From assembly GCA_020632655.1 (NCBI GenBank), contig JACKFD010000002.1:310001-374000 (forward strand): 64,000 bases of DNA, given 5' to 3'. A program made the position numbers and the translations under genes. This document shows, piece after piece, positions 53,581 through 61,655 of the stretch; within the stretch, counting starts at the first letter, position 1; every line of letters starts with the position of its first letter. The notes beneath the pieces are model-generated. The model was not told where the DNA came from. It saw nothing but the letters and a program-made list of their open reading frames with translations, and did not search any database. Origin of the DNA: Spirochaetaceae bacterium (GTDB taxonomy: Bacteria; Myxococcota_A; UBA9160; UBA4427).

Positions 53581-54780
53581 TCACGCGCCGCCGCATAGCA
53601 CCTCGCGCAGCACGGCGAGGCCCTGGTCGATCTCCTCCGCTTCGATCACGAGCGGAGGCGCCAGACGAAGCACGTTGCCCCCGGCCGAGATGACGAGCAC
53701 GCCGCGCTCGCGGCACGCTTCGATCACGGGACCCGGCGGGCCGGCCAGCGCGAGCCCGCGCAGCATCCCGCGCCCGCGCGCCTCGAGCACGCGATCGGGT
53801 CCCGCCTCGGCGGCGATCGCCCGGAGCCCCTGCCCGAGTCGCTCGCCCATCGCCTTGGCGTGGTCGAGCACGCCCCCCTCGACGAGCTCGTCGACGACGG
53901 CCGAGGCGACCGCGCAGGCGAGTGGATTGCCACCGAAGGTCGAGGCATGCGTGCCGGGTACGAGCGCCTTCGAGAGCGCCCGGGTCGTCAGCATCGCGCC
54001 GATCGGGATGCCGCCGCCGAGCGCCTTGGCCAGCGTCATCACGTCGGGCACGACGCCCTCCTGCTCGTGTGCGAAGAGCGTGCCCGTCCGGCCCATGCCG
54101 ACCTGCACCTCGTCGAAGATGAGCAGGCAGCCGTTCTCGTCGGCGAGCCGGCGCAGCCCGGCGAGGAAGCCCGGCGGTGGCAGGCGCAGGCCGCCCTCGC
54201 CCTGGATCGGCTCGACGATGATCGCGGCGGTCCTGTCGGAGAGGAGGCGGCGCACGGCGTCGAGGTCGCCCCAGGGCGCGTGGTGGACGCCGGGCACGAG
54301 GGGCTCGAAGCCCTTCCAGTAGGCGGGGGTGCCGGTCGCCGTGACCGTGAAGAGCGTGCGACCGTGGAAGGCGCCCTCGAACGCGATGATCTCGAAGCGA
54401 TCGCGGCCGTGGTCGCGATGGTGTCGGCGCGCGAGCTTGAGCGCCGCCTCGTTCGCCTCGGCGCCCGAGTTGCAGAAGTAGACGGCCTCCGCGAAGCATC
54501 GCGCCGTGAGCCGCTCGGCCAGCGCGATCTGCGGCTCGGTCGTGTAGAGGTTCGAGACGTGCCAGAGCTTGGAGGCCTGGTCCGCGAGCACGGCGCGCAG
54601 CTTCGGATGCGCGTGGCCGAGGGTCGCCGTGGCGATCCCACCCATCAGGTCGAGGTAGCGGGCGCCGTCGGCGTCGTAGAGCCAGCAGCCTTCGCCGCGG
54701 ACGAGGGTGATGGGCTGGGGCGCGTAGTTGCCGACGAGGACCTCGGCTCCGCGTCGGGCGATCTCGGCGTTGCGCGACAT
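53581..54780 (-). CDS. argD: Acetylornithine aminotransferase-like (class III)
   Basis: A 399-residue class III PLP aminotransferase of the ArgD type. The pattern NLYTTEPQIALAERLTARCFAEAVYFCNSGAEANEAALKLARR, FEGAFHGRTLFTV and LIFDEVQVGMGRTGTLFAHE are typical, and the PLP lysine is in TLAKALGGG (about residue 240). No other arginine gene is adjacent, so the exact substrate (acetylornithine, succinylornithine or another omega-amino acid) is not sure. A likely -10 TATAGT lies at 54816-54821. It is followed by a 34-base gap and then the second Mo-enzyme paralogue on the same strand. Confidence 0.85.
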   Translation of the reverse strand: MSRNAEIARRGAEVLVGNYAPQPITLVRGEGCWLYDADGARYLDLMGGIATATLGHAHPKLRAVLADQASKLWHVSNLYTTEPQIALAERLTARCFAEAVYFCNSGAEANEAALKLARRHHRDHGRDRFEIIAFEGAFHGRTLFTVTATGTPAYWKGFEPLVPGVHHAPWGDLDAVRRLLSDRTAAIIVEPIQGEGGLRLPPPGFLAGLRRLADENGCLLIFDEVQVGMGRTGTLFAHEQEGVVPDVMTLAKALGGGIPIGAMLTTRALSKALVPGTHASTFGGNPLACAVASAVVDELVEGGVLDHAKAMGERLGQGLRAIAAEAGPDRVLEARGRGMLRGLALAGPPGPVIEACRERGVLVISAGGNVLRLAPPLVIEAEEIDQGLAVLREVLCGGA

Positions 54781-54893
54781 GACGACTCCCGCGCCGATGG
54801 GGGCGCACGCGCCGTACTATACGCGGTCGCGGCGGTGACGGCGCGCTCCGGCCGGAGCCGCGACGCGGACGTTGCGAAGGGCGCGCGGCGCGC

Positions 54894-56753
54894 TCAGAGG
54901 CCCCGGGTCGCCTCGTGGTCGACCGGCGCGCGACCGACGACGACGTAGGGACGCACGGTCTTCTGCTTGCCCTTGAGGCGGACCTCGGCGAGCGGCTCGC
55001 AGAGGAAGGCGTGGTGCGCGGCCGCCCAGGTCGCCTCGCCGATCACGATCTGGCCCGGCTTCGCGACGGCGGACTCGAGGCGGCTGGCGATGTTCACGAC
55101 GTCGCCGATGACGGTGTAGTCCTTGCGCTGGGGCGAGCCGATGTCGCCGACGACGACGTTGCCGGAGTTGACGCCGATGCGCATCTGGATCGGGCGGTCG
55201 TCGGGGCGGGTTCGATTGACGGCGGTGAGCGCGTCCTGCATCCGAAGCGCCGCCTCGACCGCGCGGACGGCGTGATCGGCCATCGCGATCGGCGCGCCGA
55301 AGAACGCCATCATGCCGTCGCCCCGGAACTTGTCGAGGGTGCCGTCCTGATCGAAGACCGCGGCCGTGAGCCGCTCGAAGACCTGGTTCAGGACCTGCAC
55401 GACCTCCGAGGCCGGCAGCCGCTCGGCCATCGTCGTGAAGCCCGTGAGGTCCGCGAAGAGCACGCTCACCTCGCTCTCCTCGGCGACCATCCCGCCGGCG
55501 CCGGCGAGCGAGCCTTCGAGGATGCGCTCGACGACCGCGGGCGAGCTGTAGCGGGCGAGTCGGCCGCGGCGCTCCTGCTCGCGGCGGATGTCGTCGCGCA
55601 GGGCGGCCTGTTCGACGGCGATGGCCGCGAGCAGCGCGACGATGCCGAGGGCCTGGAGCTGGGTCATCTCGAAGGGGTGGCTGCTCGCCTGTCGATCGAC
55701 GTAGACGTAGCCGCTGACCTTGCCCTCACGCAGGAGCGGCGCGCACATCGCCGAGTGGATGTCCATCATGATCACGCTCTCGGCCGCGCCGAAGCGTTCG
55801 TCGACCGTCGTGTCCTTGATCAGGATGGCCTGCTTCTGCTCGATCGCGGCGCCCGTGATGTTCGTGCTGATCTCCATCGGCACGTCGGGCACGCCCTCGC
55901 GATTGCGCATGGCCATCGGCTCGATCGACTCCGACTGCGGGTCGTAGAGGCAGATCACGCCGCGGTCCGCCGGGATGTTCGCGAAGACGAGCGAGAGGAT
56001 GCGCTCGAGCGTGTCGGGCAGCGTCGTGCCCGAGAGCAGGCTCTCCGCCGACTCGCTCACGAGGCGCAGCAGCTCGCCGCGCGCCTCGGGCGTGCGTGCG
56101 ACCTCGCCGCCGAGATCCGAGAGCCCCTTCGAGTCCTGCAGCGTGGCGGCCGAGCCCGCGAGCTCACCGCCCGCCGCCTGCAGCAGTCGGTCGAGGCCCT
56201 CGAGATGGAGCACCTCGGTATGACCCGCCGGCCTGCGCTTCTCTTCGAAGATCACGCGGGCGCGGGAGGCCTTCGAGGCCGGCCCGATCTCGACGTACAT
56301 GCGGATCGTGCCAAGGTCGAGGCGGTCGCCGTGGCGCAGCACCTGCTCGGTCACGTGGAAGGTGTTGACCCGCGAGCCGTTCTTGCTGCCGAGATCGCGG
56401 ATCACCCAGCCGTCGTCCTGGCGCGCGATGCGCGCGTGCTGGCGGGAGATGCTCTCGTGCTGGAGCAGGAGGTCGCTGTCGGGTGCGCGTCCGATCACGA
56501 TCGGGCGGTCACCGATCGTGAAGACCTGGTCCCGATCCTCGTGATGGAAGCGGAGGCGACAGACGATGCGGTCTTCCGGCTTCAAAGCGGGCTCCTCGGG
56601 ACGGGCATCGCGTCGTTCGCCGCGGGACGCGGCCGCGGCGCCGCGTTCGCGTATCGGCTCGGCAGCCACCGCGCTCAAGCCGGCGACGGGGCGCTCGGGC
56701 GCCCTCCGGCCATCGCCGGCACGCGCCGCGCGCTCGTCTTCGTTCCCCGGCAT
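54894..56753 (-). CDS. FHA-GAF adenylate/guanylate cyclase
   Basis: A 619-residue signalling protein. A FHA domain (about residues 60-150) has GRAPDSDLLLQHESISRQHARI and GSKNGSRVN. A GAF domain (about 235-385) follows, and then a class III cyclase domain (about 430-605) with metal-binding aspartates in LFADLTGFTTMAERLP and FRGDGMMAFFG, and DYTVIGDVVNIASRLE. The lysine of LDKFRGDG fits an adenylate cyclase. It has no membrane anchor, so it probably responds to a cytosolic ligand and to a phosphorylated partner via FHA. The ATG start gives a basic, low-complexity leader. It is divergent from the GNAT gene. Confidence 0.9.
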   Translation of the reverse strand: MPGNEDERAARAGDGRRAPERPVAGLSAVAAEPIRERGAAAASRGERRDARPEEPALKPEDRIVCRLRFHHEDRDQVFTIGDRPIVIGRAPDSDLLLQHESISRQHARIARQDDGWVIRDLGSKNGSRVNTFHVTEQVLRHGDRLDLGTIRMYVEIGPASKASRARVIFEEKRRPAGHTEVLHLEGLDRLLQAAGGELAGSAATLQDSKGLSDLGGEVARTPEARGELLRLVSESAESLLSGTTLPDTLERILSLVFANIPADRGVICLYDPQSESIEPMAMRNREGVPDVPMEISTNITGAAIEQKQAILIKDTTVDERFGAAESVIMMDIHSAMCAPLLREGKVSGYVYVDRQASSHPFEMTQLQALGIVALLAAIAVEQAALRDDIRREQERRGRLARYSSPAVVERILEGSLAGAGGMVAEESEVSVLFADLTGFTTMAERLPASEVVQVLNQVFERLTAAVFDQDGTLDKFRGDGMMAFFGAPIAMADHAVRAVEAALRMQDALTAVNRTRPDDRPIQMRIGVNSGNVVVGDIGSPQRKDYTVIGDVVNIASRLESAVAKPGQIVIGEATWAAAHHAFLCEPLAEVRLKGKQKTVRPYVVVGRAPVDHEATRGL

Positions 56754-56801
56754 CGACCGCAGCGGGCACGTCTCGCGCCGTGCGGGGTAGCATGGCGCGG
56801 C

Positions 56802-57512
56802 ATGATAGAGGACGCGATCCGGGCCCCCGGAGCGAGGGAGCGGGCTCTGCTGCTGGAGGCCCTGGCCCTGGCCTTCCGCGACAACCCCATGAACGTCGAG
56901 ATCCACGGTCCCGACCCGGCGCGCCGCGTTCGGGCGAATCGGGCGGGGCTGCGCGCGCTCGTGCTCGATGCCGCGCGTCCGGCCATTTCGAGGGTGATCG
57001 GCTACGAAAATGAGCTGGTCGGCGGCTTTGTCGCGGTCCCGCCGGGGAGTCTGCCGCTTCCAGCGCCCTCGCTGCGTCGTCAGGTCGGCTGCCTGCTGAG
57101 CCAGGGGGCGCGCGCGATGGAGCGCTGGGCCCGGGTGGCGGAGGCGATGGGTCGGACCCATCCATTGCAGCCGCATTGGTATCTGGCCGTGCTGGGCGTC
57201 CGGCCCGATCGCCAGGGCCGCGGCTTCGGCGGCCAGCTCCTCGACGAGCTGGCGCGCGTGGTCGCTCGCGAGCCGGCCCCGCTCTACCTCGAATCGGATC
57301 GCGCCGAGAGCGTCGCGTTCTACCGGGCACACGGCTTCGAGATCCGGGGTGTGACGCGCGTCTTCGACCTGCCGTGTTGGCAGCTGGGTCGCGGCTTCGC
57401 TGACGACGAAGCGGTTCTATGCGATTCTGTTCGCGAAGACCCCGTCTTCCCCCCCGATCCCCCCACGGCATGTGGGGCCGCGAGGCCCCCGGAATCGGAA
57501 GTCGCGCCATGA
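56802..57512 (+). CDS. GNAT family N-acetyltransferase
   Basis: A 236-residue acetyltransferase. The acetyl-CoA motif LGVRPDRQGRGFGGQLLDELAR and the closing ESVAFYRAHGFEIRGVTRVFDLP are typical. A -10 like TAGCAT (56788-56793) ends 8 bases before the ATG, so the transcript may be leaderless. The last 25 residues are extended and proline-rich. Its stop overlaps the TetR start (ATGA). Substrate unknown. Confidence 0.85.
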   Translation: MIEDAIRAPGARERALLLEALALAFRDNPMNVEIHGPDPARRVRANRAGLRALVLDAARPAISRVIGYENELVGGFVAVPPGSLPLPAPSLRRQVGCLLSQGARAMERWARVAEAMGRTHPLQPHWYLAVLGVRPDRQGRGFGGQLLDELARVVAREPAPLYLESDRAESVAFYRAHGFEIRGVTRVFDLPCWQLGRGFADDEAVLCDSVREDPVFPPDPPTACGAARPPESEVAP

Positions 57513-58357
57513 GCACGTCTCTTTCGACCGGTCCCGGGCAGGTGGCCCCGGCCGCGGGCTCGTCCGTTCAGGCCTCGCGCCACGCGTCGGGGGCGTCGGA
57601 TGCTGCATCGGAGGCGGCCGCGCTCGCCGGGCTCCGCCCGCAACGGTCCGAACGACCCCGGCTGCGCTCCGACGACGGACGTCTGGTTCGCGGTCGACGC
57701 AGCCGCGCGCGCATCCGCGAGGCGGCCCGGGCGTTGTTCCGGGAGCGCGGCTTCGACGGCGCGACCCTCCGCGCCATCGCCGAGCGGGCGGGCATGGGCG
57801 CGAGCTCGATCTACCGACACGTACAGAGCAAGGAGGAGCTCCTGATCGAGGAGCTCGCGGAGATGCAGGAGGAGGCCTGGACCCGCTTCCGCGCGCACGA
57901 CGATCGCGATCGCCCGACGGAAGAGCGTCTGCGTGACTTCCTCGACGTGCAGCACGACCTGCTCGTGGCGGACCGCGACCTCACGACGATCGCGCTGCGC
58001 GCGACGACGAAGACCGAGGCGCGCGTCGCACGACGCGTGCTCAAGCTCTACGACCGCACGATCGGCCTGCTGATGGAGATACTCCAGCGCGGTCGCATGA
58101 AGAACCATCTCGCCCGGGACGTCGACGTGCTCGAGACGGCGCGCGTGCTCTTCCACGTGACGAACGGGGCGCGCATTCCCTGGGCGAACGGACTCGTCGG
58201 CGACGATGCGCTCCGCAAGTCCGTTCATCAAGCGGTCGATCTGTTGTTCCGTGGCGTCTCGCGAGACGTCGTCGCTGCGGCGACGCATACCCCAACGCGA
58301 TCGACGCCCGTGTCCCCGCCGAGGCCCGCGCACGGAGACGTCGCGCCGGGCGCGTGA
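57509..58357 (+). CDS. TetR family transcriptional regulator
   Basis: A 282-residue TetR protein, longer than usual because of a disordered N-terminal extension of about 70 residues rich in Ala, Ser and Arg. The helix-turn-helix reads RIREAARALFRERGFDGATLRAIAERAGMGASSIYRHVQSKEELL (about residues 72-117). The ligand domain follows. The ATG overlaps the GNAT stop. An earlier ATG at 57479-57481 in another frame is not used. It may control the acetyltransferase and neighbours. Confidence 0.85.
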   Translation: MSTSLSTGPGQVAPAAGSSVQASRHASGASDAASEAAALAGLRPQRSERPRLRSDDGRLVRGRRSRARIREAARALFRERGFDGATLRAIAERAGMGASSIYRHVQSKEELLIEELAEMQEEAWTRFRAHDDRDRPTEERLRDFLDVQHDLLVADRDLTTIALRATTKTEARVARRVLKLYDRTIGLLMEILQRGRMKNHLARDVDVLETARVLFHVTNGARIPWANGLVGDDALRKSVHQAVDLLFRGVSRDVVAAATHTPTRSTPVSPPRPAHGDVAPGA

Positions 58358-58383
58358 GTACCAGGTGCTGCTTCGGTCGCGAC

Positions 58384-58962
58384 TCAGCGGAGGCCGACGA
58401 GATCTTCGTCGCACTCGACGCGCCGCGTGATGTCGGCGAGCCAGCGCTCGTAGTCGGGGCCGGTCCAGGCGCGATGCTCGCCGCGTGCATAGGCGCGAGC
58501 GTTGTAGTGGTACTGCCAGGCGTTCAGCCGGTTGGCGCGGGCGCTGTCGCGCTCGCCGATCTGCTTCGCGGGGACGCCCGCGACGATCGAGCCGGGCGGA
58601 AAGACGCTGCCCTCCTTGATCATCGCCCCGCCGGCCACGATCGAGCCGTGCCCGACGACGGCACCGTCCATCACCACGGCGTTGATGCCGATCAGGCAGT
58701 CGTCCTCGATCGTGCAGCCGTGCAGCGTCGCGTGATGGGTGATCGAACAGAAGTCACCGACGATCGTGCCGTGGCCGTAGCCGATGTGGATCATCACGAA
58801 GTCCTGCAGGTTCGTGTAGCGGCCGATCCGGACCTCGTTGCACTCCGCGCGCACGACCACGTTCGGCCAGACGGAGGACTCGGCCCCGATCGCGATCCGC
58901 CCGTAGAGCTGCGCCGAGGGCGCGACCCAGACGCTCGGATGGACGTTCGACGTCTCGCTCAT
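58384..58962 (-). CDS. Gamma-class carbonic anhydrase-like hexapeptide protein
   Basis: A 192-residue left-handed beta-helix protein. The hexapeptide repeats and the histidines in FVMIHIGYGHG and SITHHATLHGCTIED match the gamma-carbonic anhydrase family (YrdA/PaaY type). The closing GSIVAGVPAKQI is typical. The family contains real carbonic anhydrases and others of unknown activity. Its ATG overlaps the TraB/GumN gene stop. Confidence 0.88.
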   Translation of the reverse strand: MSETSNVHPSVWVAPSAQLYGRIAIGAESSVWPNVVVRAECNEVRIGRYTNLQDFVMIHIGYGHGTIVGDFCSITHHATLHGCTIEDDCLIGINAVVMDGAVVGHGSIVAGGAMIKEGSVFPPGSIVAGVPAKQIGERDSARANRLNAWQYHYNARAYARGEHRAWTGPDYERWLADITRRVECDEDLVGLR

Positions 58963-60005
58963 GCGCCGTCCCTCCGGCGGTCCTGATCGACCGCCTCGAC
59001 CCGATAGCCGGCCGCGCGCAGCAGCGCGGGCAATCCGTCGGCGCCGACCATATGGAGCGCTCCGACCGCCACGAGGATCGTTCGTCCCGAGAGCGCCGCG
59101 TCTTCGAGCGGATCCCGGAGCTGCGTGATCCAGCGTCGATTCCGGTCCCGAAGCAGCAGGTCGTAGAAGTCGGCGAGCGCGGGCAGCTCCTCGACGCCTT
59201 CGCGCGCCAGGGCCGCGAGCGCGGCCTCGTCGCCGACGCGCCAGGCCGCGACCAGACGCTCGACCTCCTCGGCGCCCGCGTCGAGGCGCGAGAGCGTGTC
59301 GTGCAGCATGGCGTCCTGGAGGACCGGCGACAGATCGTCGAAGAAGCGCAGCTGCTGCTCCATCGTCTCGAGGCCGCTCGTCGGACGCCCGGACATCCGG
59401 CGTGCGACCTGATGGTCGACCGCGGCCGCCATCGAGTAGCCGCCGTCCCGCGACGCGAGCTCGAGCAGCACGGCCGAGATGTACCAGGGCTTGAGGCGGA
59501 TGCGCGCGTTGCGTGGCATGCCGAGGGCCGTGAGTCGGGCGTCGTGCAGGTCGAGCAGCTTCGCCGTCTCGGGGCTGATCACGTCCGTGAGCAGCGTCGA
59601 GGGCGGCAGCACGACGAGCGTCGCGAGCAGGTCTCCGGTCTGGGCCTCGCTCTGCTCGTCGGGGTCGAGCTCGAGGATCGCGGCATCGGCCCGGTCGAGG
59701 GCCGAATTCGTCGCGGCCGACAGGCTCCAGCCCGATTCGGGACCGACGTGGATCGTGCCGAGCAGGACGAGCGTCGCGCCCGCGCCGCCGGACACGGCGT
59801 AGAGCGGCGGGGTGACGACGCCGGACGTCGTGGACGGGGACTGCGCGGTCGCCGAGGCCGTGGGTGCGACCGCCGTCGGCGGCGCGGCCTTGCTCGTACG
59901 ACAGGCGCCCGTCCAGAGCGCCAGCAAGACGAGTGCGAGTGCGAGTGCGACGGCGCGGGGCGAGGCGAGTCGTGCGAGCCTTCGCTCGGGATCCGGAGCG
60001 GTCAT
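58959..60005 (-). CDS. TraB/GumN family lipoprotein
   Basis: A 348-residue protein with a lipoprotein signal (LLALWTGAC) and a TraB/GumN (ChaN-like) fold: LVLLGTIHVGPE, the glutamate motif AAILELDPDEQ, and the late histidine in VAVGALHMVGADGLPALL. Such proteins are thought to be metal-dependent peptidases. Start ATG has AGGAGGGATGGC before it. A -10 like TAGACT is at 60031-60036. Overlaps the carbonic anhydrase start. Confidence 0.88.
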   Translation of the reverse strand: MTAPDPERRLARLASPRAVALALALVLLALWTGACRTSKAAPPTAVAPTASATAQSPSTTSGVVTPPLYAVSGGAGATLVLLGTIHVGPESGWSLSAATNSALDRADAAILELDPDEQSEAQTGDLLATLVVLPPSTLLTDVISPETAKLLDLHDARLTALGMPRNARIRLKPWYISAVLLELASRDGGYSMAAAVDHQVARRMSGRPTSGLETMEQQLRFFDDLSPVLQDAMLHDTLSRLDAGAEEVERLVAAWRVGDEAALAALAREGVEELPALADFYDLLLRDRNRRWITQLRDPLEDAALSGRTILVAVGALHMVGADGLPALLRAAGYRVEAVDQDRRRDGA

Positions 60006-60116
60006 GCCATCCCTCCTGGCGTGCTGGCGCAGTCTAGACCGGTCGCCTTCGTTTGCTAGGGAATGCGGGGCGCGGGCCTCCGTCGTCGGGCGCCGATACG
60101 CGAGAGGAGGAGAGGG

Positions 60117-61094
60117 ATGCGAGCGGTGGTCGTCGACCGCCTCGGGATCGAGCCCGAAGCGTTGCGCGTGCAGGAGATCGACCCGCCGCGAATCGGTCCC
60201 GGCGAGGTGCTGATCGAGGTCCGGGCGGCGGGCTGCAACTTCTCCGACACGTTGATGTTGCGCGGCGAGTACCAGGTGAAGCCACCGCTGCCCTTCGTGC
60301 CCGGCGGCGAGGTCGCGGGCGTCGTGCGCGCGGTGGGCGAGTCGGTGACGCGACTCGCGGTCGGCGATCGGGTGCTCTCGCGATGCGGTCTCGGGGGATT
60401 CGCGGAACGGGTCGCGGCCAGGGCCTCGATGACGTGGCGGATTCCGGAGGCGATGTCCTTCGAGGCGGGGGCGGCGCTGCCCACGGTCTATGCGACCTCG
60501 TACGCGGCGCTCGTCCTGCGTGCGCCGCTCGTGGCGGGGGAGACGCTGCTCGTGCATGCGGCGGCGGGGGGCGTCGGGCTCGCGGCCGTGCAGATCGGCA
60601 AGGCGCTCGGGGCGCGGGTGATCGCCACGGCCGGCGGGCCCGAGAAGCTGGAGATCGCGCGGCGGGCGGGGGCCGATGTGCTGATCGACTACCGACACGA
60701 GGACTTCGTCCCGATCGTGATGGAGCAGACGGGGGGACGAGGCGCGGACGTGATCTACGACTCGGTCGGGGGGGACACGACGGATCGCTCGCTCAAGTGC
60801 ATCGCCTGGAACGGTCGGCTGCTCGTGATCGGCTTCGCGAGCGGGACGATCCCGGACGTGAAGCTGAACCGCGTGCTGCTCAAGAACGTGTCGCTGGTCG
60901 GGGTGCATTGGAGCGCGTACCCCGAACGCGAGCCTGGCGCCGTCGATGCGTGCTTCGAAGGGCTCTTCGAGCTCGGGGCGCGCGGCGCGATCGATCCCCT
61001 GATCTCCTCGCGTCACCCGCTCGAAGAGGCGGGGGTGGCGCTCCGGGCGCTCGCGTCGCGGCGGACGGTCGGCAAGGTCGTCCTGGTGCCCTGA
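60117..61094 (+). CDS. NADPH:quinone oxidoreductase (MDR superfamily)
   Basis: A 325-residue medium-chain reductase. The N-terminal catalytic fold (RAVVVDRLGIEPEALRVQEID, AAGCNFSDTLMLRGEYQVKPPLPFVPGGE) and the Rossmann motif HAAAGGVGLAAVQIGKALGARV are intact. It lacks the zinc cysteines, as expected of the quinone-type branch. The ATG at 60117 is chosen because GGAGGAGAGGG lies upstream. Convergent with glnK across a good hairpin. Confidence 0.92.
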   Translation: MRAVVVDRLGIEPEALRVQEIDPPRIGPGEVLIEVRAAGCNFSDTLMLRGEYQVKPPLPFVPGGEVAGVVRAVGESVTRLAVGDRVLSRCGLGGFAERVAARASMTWRIPEAMSFEAGAALPTVYATSYAALVLRAPLVAGETLLVHAAAGGVGLAAVQIGKALGARVIATAGGPEKLEIARRAGADVLIDYRHEDFVPIVMEQTGGRGADVIYDSVGGDTTDRSLKCIAWNGRLLVIGFASGTIPDVKLNRVLLKNVSLVGVHWSAYPEREPGAVDACFEGLFELGARGAIDPLISSRHPLEEAGVALRALASRRTVGKVVLVP

Positions 61095-61150
61095 GTGCCG
61101 CGGCCTCACGCAGCGGACGCATCGCCCCGCAAGCGAAGCGCCGAACGCAA

Positions 61151-61180
61151 GAGGGCCGGCATTCAGGGATGCCGGCCCTC
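61151..61180. terminator. Strong rho-independent-type hairpin between convergent genes
   Basis: GAGGGCCGGCAT (61151-61162) pairs perfectly with ATGCCGGCCCTC (61169-61180), a 12-bp stem with a 6-base loop. It lies between the quinone oxidoreductase and the convergent glnK gene and probably stops transcription from both sides. Confidence 0.8.
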
Positions 61181-61244
61181 GTCTCTCGCGACCCCGTGGC
61201 GACCCGGTTCGGGTCGCACGGGGTCGGGACTCGCCCCACGTCGA

Positions 61245-61592
61245 TCAGGTGGTGGAGACGGCCTCCTCGCCGTGCTCCCCCGTCCGGATCCGGATCGCGT
61301 CCTCGACGGGCAGGACGAAGATCTTTCCGTCTCCGATCTTTCCGGTCTGGCAGGACTCCTGGAGCGCCCGGACGACCTTCTCCGCCTGATCGTCGGCGAC
61401 GACGATCTCGAGCTTGATCTTGGGCAGGAAGTCGACCACGTACTCGGCTCCGCGGTAGAGCTCCGTGTGGCCCTTCTGACGTCCGAACCCCTTCACCTCG
61501 CTGACCGTGAGGCCCTGGATGCCGGCCTGGGCGAGGGCCTCCTTCGCGTCGTCGAGCTTGAAGGGTTTGATGATGGCTTCGATCTTCTTCAT
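61245..61592 (-). CDS. glnK: P-II nitrogen regulatory protein
   Basis: A 115-residue P-II protein. The N terminus MKKIEAIIKPFKLDDAKEAL is standard, the T-loop carries tyrosine 51 (GHTELYRGAEY), the site of uridylylation, and the C-loop has GKIGDGKIFVLPVEDAIRIRTGE. It binds ATP, ADP and 2-oxoglutarate and would gate the ammonium transporter encoded upstream in the same operon. It lies 63 bases after amt with a hairpin in between. Confidence 0.96.
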   Translation of the reverse strand: MKKIEAIIKPFKLDDAKEALAQAGIQGLTVSEVKGFGRQKGHTELYRGAEYVVDFLPKIKLEIVVADDQAEKVVRALQESCQTGKIGDGKIFVLPVEDAIRIRTGEHGEEAVSTT

Positions 61593-61610
61593 GACTGGTT
61601 CTCCGGTGTG

Positions 61611-61637
61611 CCGAGGCGGGCGGTTGGCCCGCCTCGG
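61611..61637 (-). terminator. Intercistronic hairpin (attenuator) between amt and glnK
   Basis: CCGAGGCGGGC (61611-61621) pairs with GCCCGCCTCGG (61627-61637), an 11-bp perfect stem with a 5-base loop. It follows amt and precedes glnK on the minus strand. It has no T tract, so partial termination or RNA processing is likely. Confidence 0.6.
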
Positions 61638-61655
61638 CGTGGGATGGGTCTCGGC

